Assembly: GCA_024330965.1 (NCBI GenBank)
Contig: JANDJL010000024.1
Location: forward strand, 1-48,896
Length of the DNA stretch: 48,896 nucleotides
Direction of reading: 5' to 3'
Source: Nitrospira sp.
GTDB lineage: Bacteria > Nitrospirota > Nitrospiria > Nitrospirales > Nitrospiraceae
Positions 1 to 8,605 of the stretch are shown piece after piece. The translations under genes and the position numbers were made by a program. The notes beneath the pieces are model-generated. The model was not told the DNA's origin. It did no database searches and worked only from the letters and a program-made list of their open reading frames with translations. Every line of letters starts with the position of its first letter. Position 1 is the stretch's first letter.

Positions 1-1
1 A

Positions 2-196
2 GCCCTTGATCTCCTGGACACGCAAAATATCCACCCCGTACAGCTCGTCGCCCAGTTTGAAGGTCAACACTTGACTGCCCGAGTAGCCAGCATCTTCCCC
101 AACCCGGATTCCTGCCTGCGCCTCGTCTCCGCACTTCTCGCCGAACTCGACGACGAGTGGATGACCGGCAAGATCTATCTCAACTTCAACCTGTAA
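2..196 (+). CDS. IS256-family transposase, C-terminal part (cut by window edge)
   Basis: Reading frame 2 is open from the left edge to a TAA and gives 64 residues. They include a FEGQHLTARVASIFPNPDS stretch, then SCLRLVSALLAELDDEW and an ending TGKIYLNFNL. From memory this is the typical tail of IS256-family (mutator-like DDE) transposases, which cut and paste their own element. The DDE catalytic residues lie upstream, outside the window, so it cannot be judged whether the gene is intact. The element end should lie within about 60 bp after the stop. Confidence 0.75.
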   Translation, partial: ALDLLDTQNIHPVQLVAQFEGQHLTARVASIFPNPDSCLRLVSALLAELDDEWMTGKIYLNFNL

Positions 197-250
197 CCCA
201 AACGTCATGACCCCCAGGCCGGAAATTTACAGAAATGAGGTTACACAATC
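197..250. mobile_element. probable right end of the IS256-type element
   Basis: After the transposase stop there is a short non-coding stretch ending in an AT-richer segment (about 222-250, GAAATTTACAGAAATGAGG then TTACACAATC). This resembles the terminal inverted repeats of IS256-family elements, which often carry TTTACAC-like motifs. The left end is outside the window, so neither the inverted-repeat partner nor the target duplication can be seen and the exact boundary is a guess. Confidence 0.4.
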
Positions 251-881
251 CCCTCCGCCGCGCCGCTTGGCGCCGCACCGCTTGGCTGGTGCGGTGGCTT
301 CATTGAGGTTTCACGATCCATTGTGATCATAGCCGTCTTCCGGACTCTTTCCTTGGTCTGATGTCGCGTCGTTGTTCTATTCGGCTCTGTTTTTGAAATG
401 CTCAATGCGTAGTTCCACTCTTTACGAGAGGAACAACTACGCTAGCGAGGGCGACAGTGTTGATCTGTTGTTAAAAAACTACTCATGAGTTGTTAAAAAA
501 CTACTCATGGTCGCTGGTAAGGCCACACGCAACGTGGCAAGGTGTGCGCTGGGATTGCACATGAGCATGAATTGGTTGGCAGAGGCCAAGCTTGTTTTCC
601 AACACGCGATGGATCTTTCGGGCCTCACCGCTGCCTCAGGTGGTCTGTCATGACTTGAGAACGCTTCGAAGATCCGGCTGAGTCTTTGGTCGGAATTGAT
701 TGCGGGAGATCCGAGCCATACACTGCCCAGATCAAAGGAGCATCAGGATGATGGATACAGCCTTCACGAACGGATGACGTCTCCGCCGTCGGAAACCGAC
801 TCCTAATTCACCTGAGGCTCTTCAGCAGGATTCCATTCGGCACACGCGCGCAATATGGTGAATGTGTTCTTCTCATAAACC
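251..881. other. gene-free stretch after the IS end
   Basis: No convincing coding frame on either strand in about 630 bp. It contains the 22-bp tandem repeat described separately. The only open frames are short and lack ribosome binding sites. It may hold remnants of the insertion event and the promoter for the regulator gene starting at 882. Confidence 0.5.
467..510. repeat. tandem direct repeat, 2 x 22 bp
   Basis: Two adjacent copies of GTTGTTAAAAAACTACTCAT followed by GA (467-488) or GG (489-510). They differ only at the last base. The unit is much more AT-rich than its surroundings. It could be a duplicated protein-binding site or a replication-slippage product near the insertion element. 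Confidence 0.85.
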
Positions 882-1664
882 ATGCTCGATCCCAAAGATT
901 TTTTACTGCTCGTGATGGGAAAAGCGATGAGGCGCATGAGGGAAATCCTTCATCCCGCCCTGTACGAGCAGATGGCTCGAGAAATTGGCGATAGCATCGG
1001 CCAGGAGCTGCTGACTCACAAGGCGCTGGGACCACCTCCCGATATACGTCCTCTCCCGCGCCCTCTCACGCAGGAGGAAGCTTCTCCTTTTCTCAAGTGG
1101 CTCCGGTCGGCCGTGGGGTGGGTCAATGACATCTCAATGAATGAATCGACGTCCACGGTCACCGTTTCTATTCCCCGCTGCCCCTTTGGCTCTCTTGCCA
1201 TAGAGAACCCCTCCCTGTGCTATGTTGAGGCAAGCATGATCGGAAGTACGCTGGGAGAACGCTTTGGATACGCCAAAGTATCGATCACTCCTGGCCATGG
1301 CTCCCCCCCCCTCAATTGCCGTTTCACTATCCATCTCAAGCAAACCCCCGAAAACCTTCTGGTAGAGGGGCTATGTTTTCCACTCGAGCGGGCAAAACCG
1401 CACAAATTTTGTGACCAAGATGCCGAACGGCTACTGTCCCTCCTTTCTTTACGAGAGCAGCAAATCCTCAAGCTCGTTGGAGAAGGCCTTTCGGATAAGG
1501 AAATCGCCGGCATCTTGCATCTCAGCGTTCGCACCGTCGAAGGCTACATGGCAAAGATTCGCGGCAAAACGAGACTGAATTCTCGTAGCGCTTTGATTCG
1601 GTTCGCCCTTCAAGCAAATGGAAAATGGCTGGAGGACAAGGATGCCGAGACACGCACGCCCTGA
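882..1664 (+). CDS. LuxR-type transcriptional regulator with V4R-like N-terminal domain
   Basis: 260 residues. The C-terminal part (about 190-250) is a GerE/LuxR helix-turn-helix with SLREQQILKLVGEGLSDKEI and the recognition-helix region LSVRTVEGYMAKI. It should bind DNA as a dimer. The N-terminal 180 residues contain an RCPFG motif, a second Cys in PSLCYVEASM and a GxxxGxxFGYAK segment. This recalls V4R/methanogen-output-type small-ligand or metal-binding sensor domains, but that match is from memory and moderate. There is no receiver domain, so it is probably a one-component sensor. The ATG at 882 has no clear Shine-Dalgarno sequence. The next regulator gene starts inside its 3' end, so the two are probably co-transcribed. 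Confidence 0.75.
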   Translation: MLDPKDFLLLVMGKAMRRMREILHPALYEQMAREIGDSIGQELLTHKALGPPPDIRPLPRPLTQEEASPFLKWLRSAVGWVNDISMNESTSTVTVSIPRCPFGSLAIENPSLCYVEASMIGSTLGERFGYAKVSITPGHGSPPLNCRFTIHLKQTPENLLVEGLCFPLERAKPHKFCDQDAERLLSLLSLREQQILKLVGEGLSDKEIAGILHLSVRTVEGYMAKIRGKTRLNSRSALIRFALQANGKWLEDKDAETRTP

Positions 1665-2400
1665 CTTTCCAAGAAAGGTTTTGACGCGGAAAATCGGGAC
1701 CGTCCATACGCCTCATATTCGGATTCTCTTGGCCGGCCCACACGACATCGCGCTGGCCGGCGCACGCCAGGTGCTGGAGCGGATCCCTCGTTTCAAAGTG
1801 ATCGGCCAAGCAACCACCGCCGCTGCCACATTGTCAGCAATCGAAAAACAGACAGTCGATCTGGCGATTCTAGATGTTCGTCTTGACGGCAGGAACGGGA
1901 TTGATGTGTGCCGCCGTATTCGTTCCACCTTTTCCCGCACTCAGGTGCTTCTTCTCATTGACAGCATTGCTGAAGCATCCTTCGTATCGGCCTTACAAGC
2001 CGGCACGGCGGGAATCCTGGTCAAAAGCGTGAGAAGGACCGGCTTGGTCCGCGCCATCGAAGCCATCTGCGATGGTCACTTTGTTTTCGATAGGAGCATC
2101 TTGCTGCACTTCGTGCCGCAGCTCTGCAACCAGGCGACGGGGAAACAAGGCAACGCCCGCGCGAATCTTTCTGTTCAAGAGCAGCGTGTCATGGCACTTG
2201 TGACGGAGGGGAAAACCAACAAAGAAATCGCCGTGGCTCTTGGCCTCAGCGAGAAAACGGTGAAGAACTACTTATACCGCGTGTACGACAAACTGCAGGT
2301 CACGCGTCGGGCCCACGCGACGAGGACGTTTATCGAACAATCTCGCACGGCCGGCGCCTTTGGGATGATTGAATTAGGCTGCCCCTCCCTGTCGCCCTGA
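1642..2400 (+). CDS. NarL/FixJ-family response regulator with degenerate receiver
   Basis: 252 residues from the ATG at 1642, chosen because GGAGGACAAGG lies directly before it; an in-frame ATG at 1618 is an alternative. Residues about 25-140 are a receiver domain and 165-230 a LuxR-type helix-turn-helix (LSVQEQRVMALVTEGKTNKEI, then LGLSEKTVKNYL). The phosphoacceptor Asp78 (AILDVRL) and Lys128 (GILVKS) are present. The acidic pair that binds magnesium is replaced by Gly32-Pro33, and the conserved Thr/Ser by Ile106. Normal phosphorylation is therefore doubtful. The gene overlaps the upstream LuxR gene by 23 bp, which suggests translational coupling and related function. No histidine kinase is adjacent. 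Confidence 0.88.
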   Translation: MPRHARPDFPRKVLTRKIGTVHTPHIRILLAGPHDIALAGARQVLERIPRFKVIGQATTAAATLSAIEKQTVDLAILDVRLDGRNGIDVCRRIRSTFSRTQVLLLIDSIAEASFVSALQAGTAGILVKSVRRTGLVRAIEAICDGHFVFDRSILLHFVPQLCNQATGKQGNARANLSVQEQRVMALVTEGKTNKEIAVALGLSEKTVKNYLYRVYDKLQVTRRAHATRTFIEQSRTAGAFGMIELGCPSLSP

Positions 2401-2612
2401 TCGCCCTCGACGCTCTCTCAACATTGAAGGGCGACTGTTCGCCGAGGCTCAACGAGTACCCGAAAATATTCGTATTCGGTCTCCACGACATCGCATCTCC
2501 ATGGATCCTGCACGCCCTCCCCGTCTGACAGATCAATCCCTTCCCCTTCCAAACCAAACAAACGATTTTGACAAAAACTCCGGGCAAGTTGCTCTGGATT
2601 AATCGGATTCGT

Positions 2613-3017
2613 TCAACGCCTGCGCGGTACTAGCGCCAGGCTTTTCGGCCACCAACGAGGCAAACGATGAACAGCCACAACGCCGAGCATGGCGCCGACG
2701 CTATCGGCGAGCCAATCCCACCCGCTGGCATCACGATGGGGCACAAAAGACTGATGAATTTCGTCGCTGAGCCCGTACAGAGACGTCGCCAGCACGGCCA
2801 GGAAACCGGCCCACGGCTTGACGACCTCGTTGGTTCCCCAACGAAAGGCTCTGTAGAACAGTCCGCCGAGTATCGCGTACTCCACCGCGTGCAGGACCTT
2901 GTCGCTGAAAAGCCCAACAAACGACGGAAGCTTGTCCTCAGGATTGGGCAGCGAGGAGAGATAGAAAATCAACGCGGCATAGGCGCACACCGGCCCCCAG
3001 TAGCGCAACCTCTCCAT
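2613..3017 (-). CDS. VanZ-like membrane protein
   Basis: 134 residues with about four hydrophobic segments. It carries the VanZ-family signatures DKVLHAVEYAILGGL and LYGLSDEIHQSFVPHRDAS, followed by a D-x-x-A-D-x-x-G-A type helix (WLADSVGAMLGV). VanZ in the VanA operon gives low-level teicoplanin resistance. The wider family is of unknown biochemical role, so resistance should not be assumed here. The gene stands alone on the minus strand between plus-strand genes. Confidence 0.85.
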   Translation of the reverse strand: MERLRYWGPVCAYAALIFYLSSLPNPEDKLPSFVGLFSDKVLHAVEYAILGGLFYRAFRWGTNEVVKPWAGFLAVLATSLYGLSDEIHQSFVPHRDASGWDWLADSVGAMLGVVAVHRLPRWWPKSLALVPRRR

Positions 3018-3148
3018 CAGGCGCCCCCTCCGCTTGCCTGCGCGGCCTTCGCCATCTTTTCTCTTAATTGCACGGCCGTCCCCCCTATGACATACTTTTG
3101 TGACATGCTTTTGGCGTACGTTCGGCTGATCATTCTCTCACACTTCTT

Positions 3149-5353
3149 ATGAAGCACGCCCACATCTGTTTCCTTTGGCACATGCACCAGCCCTACTATA
3201 CCGATCCGGTAACCGGCTCGGCCAGCATGCCCTGGGTGCGCCTGCACGCCACCAAAGCCTACTACGACATGGCCCACCTGCTGGAGCAATTTCCCGCCGT
3301 GCGCGCGACGTTTAACTTTACTCCCTCCTTGCTCCTGCAGCTTGAGGAAATCGGCAAAGGTAAGGTACGCGATCTGTTTCTCGAACATGCACAACGGCCG
3401 GCCTCGGACCTGACAGAAGAAGAACGGGCTTTCATCGTTCGCCATTTTTTTTCCGCCAATTGGTCCACCATGGTGCGCCCCCATCGACGGTACCACGAGC
3501 TGTTAGTCAAACGGGGGCTGGACGTGCGAGGGCAGGACTTGATCAAACTGGCCCGCCGTTTTTCCACTCAGGACCTTCTCGACCTGCAGGTCTGGCATAA
3601 CTTAGCGTGGTTCGGATATGGGGCAATCCAACGGTATCCTCGATTAGCTGCTCTGCGCAACAAGAATCGCGGTTACACGGAACAGGACAAACAGGAAGTG
3701 CTGACGCTTCAGCGTACGGTCATTCAGGCCGTAGTACCACGCTACCGGGCGTTGCTGGAGCGGGGCCAGATCGAAATCAGCACGACGCCGTTTTTTCACC
3801 CGATTCTCCCCTTGGTGATCGACACCGAGATTACGAGGCGCGCGAGGCCCGACCTTCCGCTGCCCGCCCGTTTCCATGCCCCGGAAGACGCGGAAGCGCA
3901 GCTTCGGATAGCGGTGGACTTCCATCGCCAAATCTTTGGCCAACCACCAATCGGTCTGTGGCCATCGGAAGGATCGGTCTGCCCGGAACTGCTTCCCCTC
4001 GCGCATCACGTCGGCTTGCGCTGGCTCGCCACCGACGAAGGGATCCTTGCCCGCTCATTGGAACTGGAAGGTCGCCCCTGGAACCGGCGATCGGCCCTCT
4101 ACCGGCCCTATCAATCGGGCACGCCTGGTCAAGAACTGACTCTGCTGTTCCGCGATCGAGACCTCTCGGACGCCTTCGGGTTCGTGTATTACAGAACCAC
4201 GCCTGAGTCAGCGGCCGAGGACGTGGCCCGTCGACTGGCGCAGATCATTCAGGAAGCGGAGCACGAGTCGATCGTCATCCCCATCATCTTGGATGGCGAA
4301 AACCCCTGGGAACACTACCACGACGGGGGGGAACGATTTCTGTCTCTCCTGTATACGATGTGTTCCGCACGGCGGCTGGACCAGGCTCCGGACGCTGTCA
4401 TTCACACTTCCACCGTCTCCGAAGCCCTCGGCGCCATCCCCCCGGTCCATCATCTTTCCGCTCTACATTCGGGATCGTGGATCAACGCCGACTTCAAAAT
4501 TTGGATCGGTCATGAAGAAGACAATCGAGCCTGGAATCTGTTGGGCTATACAAGATCGAGGCTCGTCGCCGTCGCTCCGACACTGCCACCAGCTCAGGCC
4601 GAAGCAGCCTGGCGCGAACTCTACGCCGCCGAAGGGAGCGATTGGTTCTGGTGGTACGGTGACGACTTCGAGACGGACTTCAAGACGGAGTTCGACCGAT
4701 TGTTCAGAACTCACCTGCGGAACGTCTGGCACCACATGGGCCTCGCGCCGCCGGATGAGCTGAGCCACCCGATTGTCCGCCTCGCGCTTCAATCGGAAAC
4801 CGATGTGGTCACTCAACCGGTGGCGCTGCTGACACCAACGATCGACGGACTGGTGACCGACTTCTTTGAATGGCGGGGAGCTGGGGCCATCAACACCAGG
4901 CCGCCGCTTGGCGCCATGTGGAAAGCCGAAGGACCGTTGGCGGCGATTCGATTCGCCTGGAGTGCCGACGGGCTCTTTTTCCGATTCGACTTCGCCCCAT
5001 CCGCTGCCGACCAGGGGAAAGCCTTGCGGGCTGAGATCATGATCAAGAGTTCCGGTTCCACCGTCCGGCTCGCGTTCTCCCTGGAAAAGCCCGGGCCGGA
5101 CCATTTTGTTCTCAGTCGATTGGAAGCGCCGGATTCGTGGATGGAGGTCGGCGTCTATCACTCGATTTGCCGTCAAAGGATTCTGGAATTGATGCTGCCC
5201 TTGAAAGAATTGCGCCTGAATCCCGGACAGAATCTTGATGTGTCGATCGTGGTGCTGGAACATGGCCTCGAGGTCGCTCGTTACCCGCGACAGCGGCCCG
5301 CGACGTTGACCGTTCCGGGCCCTGAATTCGACACTGCTTTCTGGCGAGTCTAG
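3149..5353 (+). CDS. glycoside hydrolase family 57 protein
   Basis: 734 residues, no signal peptide, so cytoplasmic. It begins with the GH57 motif HMHQPYY (residues 11-17). The probable nucleophile is Glu274 in GLWPSEGSVCPE and the probable acid/base Asp382 in ILDGENPWEHY. Both motifs are standard in the family. A beta-rich C-terminal domain follows from about 560. GH57 enzymes act on alpha-glucans as amylases, amylopullulanases, 4-alpha-glucanotransferases or branching enzymes. The exact activity cannot be read from the sequence. GalT follows directly, and GlgB lies further along the same strand, so a role in glycogen or maltodextrin turnover is likely. No obvious ribosome binding site precedes the ATG. 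Confidence 0.9.
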   Translation: MKHAHICFLWHMHQPYYTDPVTGSASMPWVRLHATKAYYDMAHLLEQFPAVRATFNFTPSLLLQLEEIGKGKVRDLFLEHAQRPASDLTEEERAFIVRHFFSANWSTMVRPHRRYHELLVKRGLDVRGQDLIKLARRFSTQDLLDLQVWHNLAWFGYGAIQRYPRLAALRNKNRGYTEQDKQEVLTLQRTVIQAVVPRYRALLERGQIEISTTPFFHPILPLVIDTEITRRARPDLPLPARFHAPEDAEAQLRIAVDFHRQIFGQPPIGLWPSEGSVCPELLPLAHHVGLRWLATDEGILARSLELEGRPWNRRSALYRPYQSGTPGQELTLLFRDRDLSDAFGFVYYRTTPESAAEDVARRLAQIIQEAEHESIVIPIILDGENPWEHYHDGGERFLSLLYTMCSARRLDQAPDAVIHTSTVSEALGAIPPVHHLSALHSGSWINADFKIWIGHEEDNRAWNLLGYTRSRLVAVAPTLPPAQAEAAWRELYAAEGSDWFWWYGDDFETDFKTEFDRLFRTHLRNVWHHMGLAPPDELSHPIVRLALQSETDVVTQPVALLTPTIDGLVTDFFEWRGAGAINTRPPLGAMWKAEGPLAAIRFAWSADGLFFRFDFAPSAADQGKALRAEIMIKSSGSTVRLAFSLEKPGPDHFVLSRLEAPDSWMEVGVYHSICRQRILELMLPLKELRLNPGQNLDVSIVVLEHGLEVARYPRQRPATLTVPGPEFDTAFWRV

Positions 5354-5469
5354 AGAAAAAAACAAGGGGAAGGCACAAGATGACACACTTCGTGAAGGAA
5401 AAAGAAACGCCCGACGGATTCGCTCAAGTCTTCTCGATCCTTTGCCGGTGACGATCCACGGAGGACACC

Positions 5470-6477
5470 ATGCCTGATCTGAGACGCGACCCCATCGTCG
5501 GCCGGTGGGTCATCATTGCAACAGAACGGAACGGCCGCCCACACGACTTCGTCCGGACGCCGGCCACTCGGCCGACCCCCTCGGCCATTTGTCCCTTCTG
5601 TCCGGGACAAGAGCGGCTGACACCCAAAGAAATCATGGCCTACAGACCGCAACCAGCCGAGCCGAACTCTCCAAACTGGACCGTGCGCGTCGTCCCCAAC
5701 AAATTTCCCGCACTCCAAGTCGAGGGGGAGATGGGACGCGAAGGCATGGGGCTGTACGATCGGATGAACGGCATCGGCGCTCATGAAGTCATCATCGAAA
5801 CCCCCAGCCACACCGACGGCCTTGCGGATCTGCCGGCCAAACAGATCGAAGACGTCCTCTGGGCTTATCGAGACCGCGTCATCGATCTGAAGAAAGACAT
5901 CCGGCTTCGCTACATCATCATTTTCAAAAACCACGGCCTGGCGGCCGGTGCGACGTTGGAGCACAGCCATTCCCAGTTGATCGCCCTGCCGATTGTCCCC
6001 ACCAGTGTGCAGGACGAAATCGAAGGCTGCCGGGCCCATTTCGAACAGAAAGAACGGTGCATCTACTGCGACATCATCCGACAGGAAACAGGAGACGGCG
6101 AGCGGATCGTGGCCGAAAACCCCGAGTTCGTCTGTGTCACGCCGTTCGCTGCGCGTTTCCCTTTTGAGATGTGGATCCTGCCCAAGCGCCACGCCGGCTA
6201 TTTCGAGGAAGGGCACAAAACGCAATTTGAATGTCTGGCGCCGATATTGTCGGAGTGCCTCAGACGAATGGACAAGGCCCTCTCCCGCCCCGCGTACAAC
6301 TTCATCCTCCACAGTTCGCCGCTTCACGAACGGACCGGCGAGTTTTACCACTGGCACCTGGAGGTCATCCCCAAACTGACGCAAGTCGCCGGATTTGAGT
6401 GGGGAACGGGGTTCTACATCAACCCGGTCTCGCCGGAAGAGTCGGCCAAGTTCCTTCGTGACGTGGATGTGTCATGA
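5470..6477 (+). CDS. galT: galactose-1-phosphate uridylyltransferase (GalT family)
   Basis: 335 residues of the HIT-superfamily GalT fold. It carries the active-site HxHxQ motif (His165, His167, Gln169 in LEHSHSQLI) and a CPFC metal-binding pair (Cys41, Cys44). A second pair, CIYC, lies about 205-210. Family members transfer UMP between UDP-glucose and galactose-1-phosphate through a uridylyl-histidine; some relatives are ADP-glucose phosphorylases. The gene lies 116 bp after the GH57 gene. A GGAGGACACC sequence precedes the ATG. Its last four bases overlap the start of the next gene (ATGA), which indicates coupling. Confidence 0.9.
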   Translation: MPDLRRDPIVGRWVIIATERNGRPHDFVRTPATRPTPSAICPFCPGQERLTPKEIMAYRPQPAEPNSPNWTVRVVPNKFPALQVEGEMGREGMGLYDRMNGIGAHEVIIETPSHTDGLADLPAKQIEDVLWAYRDRVIDLKKDIRLRYIIIFKNHGLAAGATLEHSHSQLIALPIVPTSVQDEIEGCRAHFEQKERCIYCDIIRQETGDGERIVAENPEFVCVTPFAARFPFEMWILPKRHAGYFEEGHKTQFECLAPILSECLRRMDKALSRPAYNFILHSSPLHERTGEFYHWHLEVIPKLTQVAGFEWGTGFYINPVSPEESAKFLRDVDVS

Positions 6478-7871
6478 CCGTTCCCTTTCGCATTGAGGCT
6501 CCCTCGCTCGCGCAGGCGTTGCGCCTCATCGAAGAAACGGTCCGCCTGGCCGGCGGGAGGACCTGGCTGGTCGGGGGGTCCGTCCGAGACCTGCTGCTGG
6601 GGCGGCAACCGCAGGACTTGGATGTCGAAGTTACTGGTCTCCCCCTCGACCGACTTGAGACGCTGCTCCGAGAACATTTTACGGTTCAGTTCGTCGGGAA
6701 AGCCTTCGGCGTCTTCAAACTTGGCGGCCTGCCGATCGACGTGTCTATTCCGTCGCGCCTCTCGTCGTCTCACCTCTCGAAAGACCACCTCTCGCTTGCC
6801 GACATGCGGAACCAGGCTGACCCCGCAATGGACATCGATGAGGCGCTGGCCCGCCGCGATTTCACGATCAACGCGATGGCCTGGAGCCCCGGCACGTCGG
6901 AACTCCGCGACCCCTTCAACGGCCGGGCCGATCTGGCCGCCCGTGTGCTGCGCCATGCCTCGGATCGATTCGCCGAAGATCCGGTGCGCGTCTTGCGCGG
7001 CATGCAACTGGCTGCCCGCTTCGAGCTGACCCCTGCGCCGGAAACGGTTCATCTCTGCAGAACCCTCTCTCAAGACGGCCACCCGATCGAACGGATCTGG
7101 GAAGAGTGGAAGATCTTGCTGCTCGAAGGCATCAAACCGTCGCTCGGCTTGACGTTTTTACGCGACAGCGGTTGGCTTCGTTTTTACCCCGAACTCTCGG
7201 CCCTTCAGGGCTGTCCGCAAGATCCGACATGGCATCCTGAAGGTGATGTCTGGATCCATACGCTTCACTGTCTCGATTGGTTCGCCGGAGAGCGAACAGG
7301 CCATGAAGCGGACGACCTGGTCGTCGGGCTGGCCATTCTCTGCCACGATTTCGGTAAGCCCCTCACCACAATCAGCGACAGGGGGCGCGTGACATCACAT
7401 GGCCACGAGCAGCAAGGGGAGGAACCGACGAGACGATTCCTCGAAAGACTCACCACCCAACAACGACTGATCGAAGACGTGATCCCCCTTGTGCTGTACC
7501 ACCTTCGCCCCCGTATGCTCTACGAGGCGCAGGTCTCCGACTCCGCCATTAGAAAATTAGCGCGACAGGTCCGCCGCATCGACCGTCTGGTGCGGGTCGC
7601 TCGAGCCGACCACGCCGGCCGCCCACCGAAACCTTTTGATGGATTCCCGGCCGGTGAGTGGCTGTTGGATCGCGCGAAGCGGCTGGAGGTGGAAACTCAG
7701 GCCCCCACGCCGATCGTGATGGGCCGGCATCTGCTGAAATTGGGGATCACCCCTGGCCCCGAGATGGGCCGGCTGCTCGATGCCTGTTACGAAGCCCAAC
7801 TTGACGGGGTCTTCTCAACAGTCGAAGAGGGTTTAGCTTACGTTCAATCATACCTCGCACGACCTCGTTGA
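6474..7871 (+). CDS. cca: CCA tRNA nucleotidyltransferase / poly(A) polymerase family, with HD domain
   Basis: 465 residues. The N-terminal class II nucleotidyltransferase core has WLVGGSVRDLLLG, then QDLDVEVTG carrying the metal-binding Asp pair. RRDFTINAMAW and FAEDPVRVLRGMQLAARF belong to the tRNA-binding head and neck. An HD phosphohydrolase domain follows (LCHDFGKP at about residues 290-297). The family adds or repairs the CCA end of tRNAs, or polyadenylates RNA; the HD domain is common in full CCA-adding enzymes. The start overlaps galT by four bases, so the two genes are probably in one operon although functionally unrelated. Confidence 0.9.
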   Translation: MTVPFRIEAPSLAQALRLIEETVRLAGGRTWLVGGSVRDLLLGRQPQDLDVEVTGLPLDRLETLLREHFTVQFVGKAFGVFKLGGLPIDVSIPSRLSSSHLSKDHLSLADMRNQADPAMDIDEALARRDFTINAMAWSPGTSELRDPFNGRADLAARVLRHASDRFAEDPVRVLRGMQLAARFELTPAPETVHLCRTLSQDGHPIERIWEEWKILLLEGIKPSLGLTFLRDSGWLRFYPELSALQGCPQDPTWHPEGDVWIHTLHCLDWFAGERTGHEADDLVVGLAILCHDFGKPLTTISDRGRVTSHGHEQQGEEPTRRFLERLTTQQRLIEDVIPLVLYHLRPRMLYEAQVSDSAIRKLARQVRRIDRLVRVARADHAGRPPKPFDGFPAGEWLLDRAKRLEVETQAPTPIVMGRHLLKLGITPGPEMGRLLDACYEAQLDGVFSTVEEGLAYVQSYLARPR

Positions 7872-7953
7872 CGTCATCCCCCCTGGCTCTTGCTCCTTCT
7901 CCCCTGTTCTTTTTTCAGCAACCAGTCTCTTGCTCCGAGCTTTCCCAACGGCA

Positions 7954-7959
7954 TATGAT
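7954..7959 (+). promoter_or_regulatory. candidate -10 box giving a leaderless MoaD-like transcript
   Basis: TATGAT with a TTGCTC hexamer about 18 bp upstream. The ATG of the carrier gene follows after only 6 bases, so transcription would start at or next to the start codon. Confidence 0.4.
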
Positions 7960-7965
7960 CACCCT

Positions 7966-8160
7966 ATGCGCGTTCAACTGAGCCATCCCTCGCGAATGGT
8001 GGAAATCAAAGGTCCCAAAAAGGTCAAGGACGTGCTCCGCGAACTCCGGCTTATGAGCGAAGCGCATCTCGTGATCCGCGGCGACGAGTTGGTGACTGAA
8101 GACGAGCTGCTTTCCGACCAGGATCAGATCGAAATTCGGCCTGTGATTTCAGGCGGCTGA
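7966..8160 (+). CDS. MoaD/ThiS-family ubiquitin-like sulfur carrier
   Basis: 64 residues ending in the diagnostic Gly-Gly (RPVISGG), the C-terminus that is adenylated and thiocarboxylated in ThiS, MoaD and TtuB-type carriers. The beta-grasp fold is consistent with KVKDVLRELRL and the DELVTEDELLSDQDQIEI segment. The ATG at 7966 is preferred over an upstream in-frame start at 7930 because family members start at this point. A TATGAT -10-like box ends 6 bases before it and there is no Shine-Dalgarno sequence, which suggests a leaderless mRNA. No activating E1 enzyme is adjacent, so the pathway (thiamin, molybdopterin or tRNA thiolation) is open. Confidence 0.82.
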   Translation: MRVQLSHPSRMVEIKGPKKVKDVLRELRLMSEAHLVIRGDELVTEDELLSDQDQIEIRPVISGG

Positions 8161-8366
8161 ACGAGACACTTGGCCGTCTTCTCCCCTTGACCCCCTCTCT
8201 CGGACACCTGTATAACCACGGACGATTCAGAGAGTTCTCGGTTCTCGGTTGCGAGCACTTGCTGGAAGAGCGGGCAGGAAAGTTTCTCTTCTGTCGGCAG
8301 CCAGGACCCTTTCGCTGCCCGAAGCTGAGAAGTGGAAACACATCGCTTTCTCTCGCGCCCCCGTAG

Positions 8367-8442
8367 GCGCCCGTAGCTCAATGGATAGAGCACCAGACTA
8401 CGGATCTGGGGGTTACAGGTTCAAGTCCTGTCGGGCGCACCA
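8367..8442 (+). tRNA. tRNA-Arg (anticodon ACG)
   Basis: A 76-nt cloverleaf. Acceptor stem GCGCCCG (8367-8373) pairs with CGGGCGC (8432-8438). The anticodon stem is CCAGA/TCTGG with loop CTACGGA, giving anticodon ACG. The T-loop is GGTTCAAGTCC. The CCA end is encoded (8440-8442). The first anticodon base A is normally deaminated to inosine by TadA, whose gene is also in this window (25341). Confidence 0.97.
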
Positions 8443-8570
8443 ACCACGGAATTTATTTTTGTCAGGGTTCATTCTGCGAAGATGTTCTTCTTTCTCACAT
8501 CGTCATCAGACACCCAGACCCGGTTAACCTGTCGGTTTTTCGGACACAGTCCGTCTTTCTATCACTGCCC

Positions 8571-8605
8571 ATAAAAAATGAGGGACAAGCTTCCCCCTTG
8601 TCCCT
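8571..8605 (-). terminator. intrinsic terminator on the minus strand
   Basis: AGGGACAAG (8581-8589) and CTTGTCCCT (8597-8605) form a perfect 9-bp stem with a 7-base loop. On the minus strand the stem is followed by CATTTTTTAT, a U-tract in RNA. On the plus strand nothing T-rich follows, so orientation is clear. No minus-strand gene is known to end here. Confidence 0.7.

Noticed and set aside
2613..3017. VanZ-like protein as a glycopeptide-resistance gene
   Set aside because: The VanZ family is widespread and no vanHAX genes are near, so resistance is not supported.
8367..8442. tRNA-Arg as a possible integration site
   Set aside because: No integrase gene and no repeat of the tRNA 3' end was seen nearby, so an integrated island is not supported.
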